Shown: positions 58,592 to 64,000 of the stretch, in pieces
How the letters are laid out: each line of letters begins with the position of its first letter
Numbering within the stretch: position 1 is the stretch's first letter
From: Herbiconiux moechotypicola
Lineage (GTDB): Bacteria; Actinomycetota; Actinomycetes; Actinomycetales; Microbacteriaceae
Length of the DNA: 64,000 bases
Assembly (NCBI RefSeq): GCF_024979255.1
Contig: NZ_JANLCN010000001.1
Location: 248,001-312,000, forward strand
Direction: 5' to 3'
Program-made: the position numbers and the translations under genes
The notes under the pieces: generated by a model
What the model was told of the DNA's origin: nothing
Database searches by the model: none
Seen by the model: the letters and a program-made list of their open reading frames with translations, nothing else

Positions 58592-60256
58592 GTGACTCCC
58601 GAAGCCCTCTCCGCAGCCCTGTTCGACATCGTGACCGCCCGTCTGGCGGCCACGGGCGGCGAGGTCGGGTCGGTCTCCCCGGCCGACGTCGCGGTGGAAC
58701 GCCCCCGTAACCGGGAGCACGGCGACTGGGCGTCGAGCGTGGCGATGAAGCTCGCCAAGCGCCTCGGCACCAACCCCCGCGCGCTCGCGGTGGAGCTGGC
58801 GCCGGCGATCGAGGCCATCCCGGGTGTCTCCTCGGTCGAGGTAGCCGGGCCGGGCTTCGTGAACATCACCCTCGAGGCCGCCGCCGCGGGCGAGATCGCG
58901 CGCACCATCGTGGAGGCGGGGGAGAGCTACGGGCACGGGGACTCGCTCACCGGCCACGTCATCAACATGGAGTTCGTCTCGGCGAACCCCACCGGCCCGC
59001 TGCACATCGGCCACACCCGCTGGGCCGCCCTCGGGGACTCGGTCGCGCGGGTGCTCCGCGCATCCGGTGCCGAGGTCACGGCCGAGTACTACATCAACGA
59101 CGCGGGCAGCCAGATGGACGTGTTCGGACTCTCGGTGCTCGCCGCCGCGAAGGGTGAGCCGACCCCCGAGAAGGGCTACCCGGGCGCCTACATCCAGACC
59201 CTGGCCGGGCGCGTACTGGCGGCCGTGCCCGACCTGCTCGAGAAGCCCCACGACGAGGCCGTCGCCGTGGCGCGCGACCTCGCCTACGAGTACCAGCTCG
59301 CCGAGATCAAGCAGTCGCTCACGAACTTCCACGTGCACTTCGACGTGTTCTTCTCGGAGCGCACGCTGCACGCCCCCGACGCCGAGACGGGCAAGACCGC
59401 CATCGACCTGGCCGAGGAGCGCCTTCGGGCGCAGGGCCACGTCTACGAGGCCGACGACGCCGTGTGGGTGCGCACCACCGACTTCGGCGACGACAAAGAC
59501 CGCGTGCTCACCCGCGGGAACGGCATCGTCACCTACTTCGCCGCCGATGCGGCGTACTACCTCAGCAAGAAGGATCGCGGCTTCCCCGAGAAGATCTACC
59601 TGCTCGGCGCCGACCACCACGGCTACGTGGGCCGGCTGAAGGCGCTGGCCGCCGCCGCGGGCGACGACCCCGAGGTGAGTCTCTCGGTGCTTATCGGGCA
59701 GCTGGTGAACCTCAACGGGGCCAAGCTCTCCAAGCGCGCCGGCAACATCATCGAGCTCGACGACCTGCTCGACTGGCTCGGCGCCGACGCCCTGCGCTAC
59801 TGGCTGGCTCGCTACCCCGCCGACTCGCCGCTCTCGCTCGACGGCGAGAAGCTGCGCTCGCGCACCAACGACAACCCGGTCTTCTACGTGCAGTACGCCC
59901 ACGCCCGCACCCGATCGGTGGCGCGCAACGCCGCCGAGGCCGGGGTGACGCGTGACGACTTCGCCCCCGAGCTGCTGGTGCACCCCACCGAGACCGCTCT
60001 GCTCGGGGCGCTGCAGGAGTTCCCCCGGGTGGTCGGCCACGCCGCCGAGCTGCGCGAGCCGCACCGCATCGCCCGCTACCTCGAAGACCTGGCGGGCTAC
60101 TACCACCGCTGGTACGACGCGACCCGCGTCACGCCGTTCGGAGACGAGCCGCTCACGGCGGTGCACGGCACGCGGCTCTGGCTGAACGACGCCGTGGGCC
60201 AGGTCATCCGCAACGGGCTCGACCTCATCGGCGTGAGCGCGCCGGATCGGATGTGA
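58592..60256 (+). CDS. argS: Arginyl-tRNA synthetase
   Basis: A 554-residue class I synthetase. HIGH is at 138-141 (PTGPLHIGHTRW), the second signature is KLSKRAG (about 386-392), and the C-terminal DALR anticodon-binding domain reads around YVQYAHARTRSVARNA. It charges tRNA-Arg, one of which is encoded just upstream on the opposite strand. The start is GTG. It leads an operon with lmeA, lysA, hom and thrC, a classical actinobacterial order linking argS and the aspartate pathway. Confidence 0.97.
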   Translation: MTPEALSAALFDIVTARLAATGGEVGSVSPADVAVERPRNREHGDWASSVAMKLAKRLGTNPRALAVELAPAIEAIPGVSSVEVAGPGFVNITLEAAAAGEIARTIVEAGESYGHGDSLTGHVINMEFVSANPTGPLHIGHTRWAALGDSVARVLRASGAEVTAEYYINDAGSQMDVFGLSVLAAAKGEPTPEKGYPGAYIQTLAGRVLAAVPDLLEKPHDEAVAVARDLAYEYQLAEIKQSLTNFHVHFDVFFSERTLHAPDAETGKTAIDLAEERLRAQGHVYEADDAVWVRTTDFGDDKDRVLTRGNGIVTYFAADAAYYLSKKDRGFPEKIYLLGADHHGYVGRLKALAAAAGDDPEVSLSVLIGQLVNLNGAKLSKRAGNIIELDDLLDWLGADALRYWLARYPADSPLSLDGEKLRSRTNDNPVFYVQYAHARTRSVARNAAEAGVTRDDFAPELLVHPTETALLGALQEFPRVVGHAAELREPHRIARYLEDLAGYYHRWYDATRVTPFGDEPLTAVHGTRLWLNDAVGQVIRNGLDLIGVSAPDRM

Positions 60257-60987
60257 TCATGCGGCGGTTCTGGTGGCTCTGGGTGATCGGCGGCGTGGTC
60301 GTGCTGGCCGTCGCCGCCGTGATCGCCGACGTCGCGTTCCGCTCCTACGCGCAGTCGGAGGCCGCGGCGCAGATCGAGCAGCAGCTGCCCGAGGCCGTGG
60401 AGGGCGAGGTGTCGGTGTCGATCGGCGGCGGCTCCTTCCTCCTCCAGCTCATCACGGGCGAGTTCGCCGAGGTCACCCTCGACGCGCCCGAGCTCTCGGT
60501 GAACGGCGTGCCGCTCGCGGCGCACGCGGTGGCCACCGGGGTGCCGACCGATCTCACGAAACCGGTGCAGAGCATCCGGGCCACCGCCTCGATCGATCAG
60601 GATGCGGTGAACGGCATCGTCGACATCCCGGGCGACTCCGAGCTGGTGCTCGGCGACGGCGAGGTCTCCTACGAGGGCACGATCTCGCTGTTCGGGTTCT
60701 CGCTCGGCTACCAGGTGTCGGGGATCGTGGCGGCCCAGGGCGACTCCGTCACCATCGAGCCCACGACGGCCTCCCTCACCCAGGGCGCCGGCAACCTCGA
60801 CATCGACCTCGACCAGTTGCTCGGCTCGCTCGCCGACGACCCGATCGGCGTGTGCGTGGCGCAGTACCTGCCCGCCGGTGCCGAGGTGGAGTCGCTCGAG
60901 ATCACCCCGGGCCGCGCCACGGCGGTGCTCACGGCCGACGACTTCGTGGTGTCGGAGGACAGCCTCCGCACGCTCGGCAGCTGCTGA
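60253..60987 (+). CDS. LmeA-family phospholipid-binding protein (DUF2993)
   Basis: A 244-residue protein with an N-terminal transmembrane anchor (about 8-28) and a DUF2993 domain. In mycobacteria LmeA binds phospholipids and acts in lipomannan maturation. LAAHAVATGVPTDLTKPVQSIRATASIDQDAVN and the GEVSYEGTISLFGFSLGYQVSGIV segment fit the family. GTG 60253 overlaps the argS stop; ATG 60259 is an alternative start. Two cysteines lie at the C-terminal end. Confidence 0.78.
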   Translation: MIMRRFWWLWVIGGVVVLAVAAVIADVAFRSYAQSEAAAQIEQQLPEAVEGEVSVSIGGGSFLLQLITGEFAEVTLDAPELSVNGVPLAAHAVATGVPTDLTKPVQSIRATASIDQDAVNGIVDIPGDSELVLGDGEVSYEGTISLFGFSLGYQVSGIVAAQGDSVTIEPTTASLTQGAGNLDIDLDQLLGSLADDPIGVCVAQYLPAGAEVESLEITPGRATAVLTADDFVVSEDSLRTLGSC

Positions 60988-61022
60988 ACGCCGAGGTGGG
61001 AGACCCACCCGCACCCACCCGA

Positions 61023-61028
61023 TAACAT
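61023..61028 (+). promoter_or_regulatory. Possible -10 element TAACAT and leader hairpin before lysA
   Basis: TAACAT (61023-61028) would give a leader of about 100 nt before ATG 61135. The leader contains a hairpin (61040-61058, seven pairs with one bulge). A regulatory leader for lysine or threonine genes is possible but unproven. Confidence 0.3.
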
Positions 61029-61134
61029 GGTCGGTGCATCCGGGTGTCCACACCCCGGCTGAGGCTTCAGGGACCAAGCCGGGTCCGCTCGCCCGTGCAG
61101 CGTCCGCACCGACGACTCTTCAGAAGGCTTCACG

Positions 61135-62565
61135 ATGACCTCCAGCCCGCTCGCCCCCGAGTGGCTCGTCCACCCCTCCGACGCCGACGAGCTGCCCTCG
61201 GCGGTCTGGTCGCGCACCGCCCGTCGCGCCGCCGACGGCGTGGTGGAGATCGGAGGGGTCTCCGTCACCGAGCTCGTGGCGCAGTACGGCACGCCCCTGT
61301 ACGTCGTCGACGAGGCGGATGCGCGGGGCCGCGCCCGGGAGGTGCGCGCCGCGTTCGACGGTGCGGCCGCCGCTGCCGGCACCAGTGCGAAGGTGTACTA
61401 CGCGGGGAAGGCGTTCTTGAGCGTCGAGGTGGCGCGCTGGATGGAGGCCGAGGGCCTCGCGATCGACACCTGCACCGGCGGTGAGCTGACCGTGGCGCTG
61501 GCTGCGGGGGTGCAGCCGTCGCACATCGGCCTTCACGGCAACAACAAGTCGCTCTCCGAGATCGACCGCGCGGTGTCGGCCGGCGTGGGCGTGATCGTGA
61601 TCGACAGCGCCGTCGAGATCGAGCGCGTCGCGGCGGCGGCGCTCCGCCACGATCGGCTGCAGGCGGTGCGGCTGCGCGTGAACAGCGGCGTGCACGCGCA
61701 CACCCACGACTTCCTCGCCACGGCGCACGAAGACCAGAAGTTCGGCGTGCGGCTCGACCAGGCGGCCGAGTACGTAGCGGCGATCCGCTCGCATCCGTCG
61801 CTGCGGTTCCTCGGCCTGCACTGCCACATCGGCTCCCAGATCTTCGGCTCCGACGGCTTCGCCGAGTCGGCGGCCCGGCTGCTCGAGGTGCACTCCGCCC
61901 TGCTCGCCGGGGGAGAGGTGCCCGAGCTCAACCTCGGCGGCGGGTTCGGCATCGCCTACACGGCCGCCGACGACCCCACCCCGATCGCCGAGCTGGCCGC
62001 CCGGATCGTCGGCACGGTGACTCGTGAGTGCGAGCGGCTCGGCATCGCGGTGCCCGTGCTCGCCTTCGAACCGGGGCGGGCCGTCATCGGCCCGTCGGGG
62101 ACCGCGCTCTACGAGGTGGGCACCGTGAAAGACGTCTTGGTGGGCGTTCCCGGAGGGGCGGACGGCACCGAGTCGGGGTCGGTCGACTTCGTGCGGCGCT
62201 ACGTGAGCGTCGACGGCGGGATGAGCGACAACGCGCGCCCCGCGCTCTACGGCGCCGACTATTCGGTGCGCCTGGCGAGCCGCTCGTCGGCGGCCGATCC
62301 CGCGCTCGTGCGCGTGGCGGGCAAGCACTGCGAGAGCGGCGACATCGTCGTGTACGCCGACTACCTGCCGGGCGACGTGACCCCGGGAGACCTGCTCGCG
62401 GTGCCGGCGACCGGCGCCTACTGCTGGTCGCTGTCGTCGAACTACAACTACGTCGGCCGCCCGGCGGTCGTGGCCGTGCGGGAGGGCACCTCGCACGTGC
62501 TCATCCGCCGCGAGACCGAGGCCGACCTGCTCGCCCGCGACGCCGCGTTCGGAGGAGACCGATGA
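61135..62565 (+). CDS. lysA: Diaminopimelate decarboxylase
   Basis: A 476-residue fold-III PLP enzyme making lysine from meso-DAP. The PLP lysine is in VYYAGKAFLS, and glycine-rich LNLGGGFGIAYT and EPGRAVIGPSG bind the phosphate. CESGDIV is the C-terminal active-site region with the Cys that interacts with substrate. Its ribosome site (AGAAGG) is 8 nt before ATG 61135. It ends ATGA with hom, so lysine and threonine branches are translationally coupled. Confidence 0.96.
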   Translation: MTSSPLAPEWLVHPSDADELPSAVWSRTARRAADGVVEIGGVSVTELVAQYGTPLYVVDEADARGRAREVRAAFDGAAAAAGTSAKVYYAGKAFLSVEVARWMEAEGLAIDTCTGGELTVALAAGVQPSHIGLHGNNKSLSEIDRAVSAGVGVIVIDSAVEIERVAAAALRHDRLQAVRLRVNSGVHAHTHDFLATAHEDQKFGVRLDQAAEYVAAIRSHPSLRFLGLHCHIGSQIFGSDGFAESAARLLEVHSALLAGGEVPELNLGGGFGIAYTAADDPTPIAELAARIVGTVTRECERLGIAVPVLAFEPGRAVIGPSGTALYEVGTVKDVLVGVPGGADGTESGSVDFVRRYVSVDGGMSDNARPALYGADYSVRLASRSSAADPALVRVAGKHCESGDIVVYADYLPGDVTPGDLLAVPATGAYCWSLSSNYNYVGRPAVVAVREGTSHVLIRRETEADLLARDAAFGGDR

Positions 62566-63899
62566 TCGAGTACCGCAACCTCAGGATCGCCCTGCTCGGC
62601 GCGGGATCGGTGGGCTCACAGGTGGCCCGCCTGCTGCTCGAGCACGGCGACGAGCTCGCCGCCCGCGTGGGGGCCGGGCTCGAGCTGATCGGCGTGGCCG
62701 TGCGCGACGTCGACGCCCCGCGCGACACCGCCATCCCGAAGCACCTGCTCACCACCGACGCCGTCACCCTCATCCAGTCGGCCGACATCGTGATCGAGCT
62801 GATGGGCGGCATCCAGCCCGCGCGCGACTACATCACGCTGGCCATCAACTCCGGCGCCGACGTCGTCACCGGCAACAAAGCGCTCCTGGCCACCCACGGC
62901 CCCGAACTGTTCGCGCTCGCCGACCAGGTCGGCGCCCAGCTCTACTACGAGGCCGCCGCCGGTGGCGCCATCCCGATCATCCGGCCCCTGCGCGACTCGC
63001 TCGCCGGCGACCGGGTGAACCGGGTGATGGGCATCGTCAACGGCACCACGAACTTCATCCTCGACCGGATGGACGTGGAGGGCGACTCGTTCGAGAACGC
63101 CCTCGCCGTCGCCACCCGTCTCGGCTACGCGGAGGCAGACCCCACCGCCGACGTCGGGGGCTTCGACGCCGCGCAGAAGGCCGCCATCCTCGCCAGTCTC
63201 GCCTTCCACACGGCCGTTCCCGTGGAGGCGGTGCATCGCGAGGGCATGACGACGGTCACGGCGAAGCAGGTGGAGGCCGCCGCGAAGGCCGGCTTCGTGG
63301 TGAAGCTGCTGGCCATCTGCGAGCGGCTGGTCGACCCGGCCACCGGGGTGGAGGGCGTCGTCGCCCGCGTGCATCCCGCCCTCATCAGCCGCCGCCATCC
63401 GCTGGCCGCGGTGCACGACGCCAAGAACGCGGTGTTCGTGCAGGCCGAGGCGGCCGGCGACCTCATGTTCTACGGCGCGGGCGCGGGCGGCACCGAGACC
63501 GCCTCCGCCGTGCTCGGCGACCTCGTCTCGGCCGCCCGGCGGCACGTCGCGGGTGGACCGGGCGTGGGCGAGTCCACCCACGCCAACCTGCCGGTGCTCG
63601 GCATCGGCGCGGTCACCACCCGGTACCAGCTCACGCTCGTCGTCACCGATCGGCCCGGTGTACTCGCGCAGATCGCCGGGCTGTTCAGCGAACACGGCGT
63701 GTCGGTGGAGGCCGTGCAGCAGACCGTGGCGGCCGCCACCCCCGGTGAACCGGAGGGCGAACCGCTCACCGCTACCCTTGTCATTGTCACGCACGAAGCC
63801 ACCGATGCCGCCCTGGCGGCCACGGTGGCGGCTGTCGCCTCGAACGAGTCCGTCGTGAGAGTCGAATCAGTCCTACGAGTTGAAGGAGACACGCCCTAG
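62562..63899 (+). CDS. hom: Homoserine dehydrogenase
   Basis: A 445-residue enzyme reducing aspartate semialdehyde to homoserine. The Rossmann motif is LGAGSVGSQVARLL (residues 11-24), the catalytic Lys is in VVTGNKALLATHG, and the substrate loop is MGIVNGTTNFIL. A C-terminal ACT domain (about 350-445, YQLTLVVTDRPGVLAQIAGLFSEHGVSVEAV) predicts feedback inhibition by threonine. GGAGGAG precedes the ATG in the ATGA overlap with lysA. Homoserine also feeds metX-metY at 38-41 kb. Confidence 0.96.
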   Translation: MIEYRNLRIALLGAGSVGSQVARLLLEHGDELAARVGAGLELIGVAVRDVDAPRDTAIPKHLLTTDAVTLIQSADIVIELMGGIQPARDYITLAINSGADVVTGNKALLATHGPELFALADQVGAQLYYEAAAGGAIPIIRPLRDSLAGDRVNRVMGIVNGTTNFILDRMDVEGDSFENALAVATRLGYAEADPTADVGGFDAAQKAAILASLAFHTAVPVEAVHREGMTTVTAKQVEAAAKAGFVVKLLAICERLVDPATGVEGVVARVHPALISRRHPLAAVHDAKNAVFVQAEAAGDLMFYGAGAGGTETASAVLGDLVSAARRHVAGGPGVGESTHANLPVLGIGAVTTRYQLTLVVTDRPGVLAQIAGLFSEHGVSVEAVQQTVAAATPGEPEGEPLTATLVIVTHEATDAALAATVAAVASNESVVRVESVLRVEGDTP

Positions 63900-64000
63900 T
63901 GGCCGACACCACCCCCCGCATCCCGTCCCGCCAGTGGCGCGGCGTGCTCACCGAGTACGCCGATCGCCTGGGCATCACCGAGGCCACCCCCGTGGTGACG
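63899..64000 (+). CDS. thrC: Threonine synthase, 3'-truncated
   Basis: Only the first 34 codons are in the window. The GTG at 63899 shares its G with the hom stop codon (TAG), and AAGGAG is placed 11 nt upstream. The start reads M-A-D-T-T-P-R-I-P-S-R-Q-W-R-G-V-L-T-E-Y-..., with ATPVVT at the window end, typical of actinobacterial ThrC. It completes the hom-thrC order of the threonine pathway; thrB is expected beyond the window. Confidence 0.88.
   Translation, partial: MADTTPRIPSRQWRGVLTEYADRLGITEATPVVT

Noticed and set aside
1-64000. Mobile elements, CRISPR arrays, biosynthetic clusters
   Set aside because: No transposase, integrase, terminal repeats, regularly spaced repeats or NRPS/PKS genes were seen; gene content and composition are uniform.

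Overview
This 64 kb window is high-GC DNA from the chromosome of an actinobacterium, most likely of the family Microbacteriaceae. Evidence for this is the strong G/C bias at third codon positions, the fused Kgd-type 2-oxoglutarate dehydrogenase/decarboxylase, a SigH/RsrA-type redox sigma pair, a standalone GuaB1, a tmRNA tag ending FALAA, and many genes that start directly at or within a few bases of a predicted transcription start (TANNNT box 6 to 10 nt before the start codon). The genus cannot be fixed from sequence alone. I see no prophage, insertion sequence, CRISPR array or integrated plasmid; the region looks like core chromosome with some accessory genes.

Layout. 1-9 kb: end of a CDF metal exporter, DedA protein, tRNA-Leu(UAG), MFS exporter, then prfB, ftsE-ftsX, smpB, an SDR/SIMPL pair and ssrA (tmRNA). 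9-15 kb: a LacI regulator and an iron-siderophore island (binding protein and siderophore-interacting reductase on the minus strand; two permeases and an ATPase on the plus strand) divergent from a single DtxR/IdeR-like iron box. 15-22 kb: phosphatase, two small lipoproteins, the aroA-rsgA-hisN cluster, the divergent sigH-rsrA pair with a perfect GGAAT-N18-GTT autoregulatory promoter, and a cell-wall-binding-repeat protein. 22-35 kb: kgd, guaB1, two CNNM/CBS transporters preceded by a short acidic/proline-starting upstream ORF, an old-yellow-enzyme, an NAD(P)HX dehydratase, YceI, a GT87 membrane glycosyltransferase and a thiamine-binding protein.

34.7-44.5 kb: a three-gene signalling cluster (histidine kinase, apparent pseudokinase, LuxR-type response regulator), the methionine genes metY and metX separated by a 396-nt hairpin-rich gap, an acyltransferase, an SDR and an MFS exporter. 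44.5-55.5 kb: phosphoribosyltransferase, S51-like peptidase and ung, a GNAT/amidase pair, a second iron-box gene encoding a lone SIP domain, and a five-gene minus-strand run (TPM-domain protein, PspA, ureohydrolase, flavin disulfide oxidoreductase, HExxH protein). 55.5-64 kb: an NlpC/P60 hydrolase with possible MtrA-type repeats, small orphans, tRNA-Arg(CCG), a transglutaminase-like protein and the argS-lmeA-lysA-hom-thrC operon, cut by the window end.

The most notable observations are the lone iron-boxed SIP-domain gene, the candidate cation-sensing leader peptide before the CNNM genes, the missing zinc ligands of RsgA, the pseudokinase cluster, and a 30-bp divergent intergenic region carrying two opposing leaderless promoters. 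Functions are inferred by recognising families; no database search was run.
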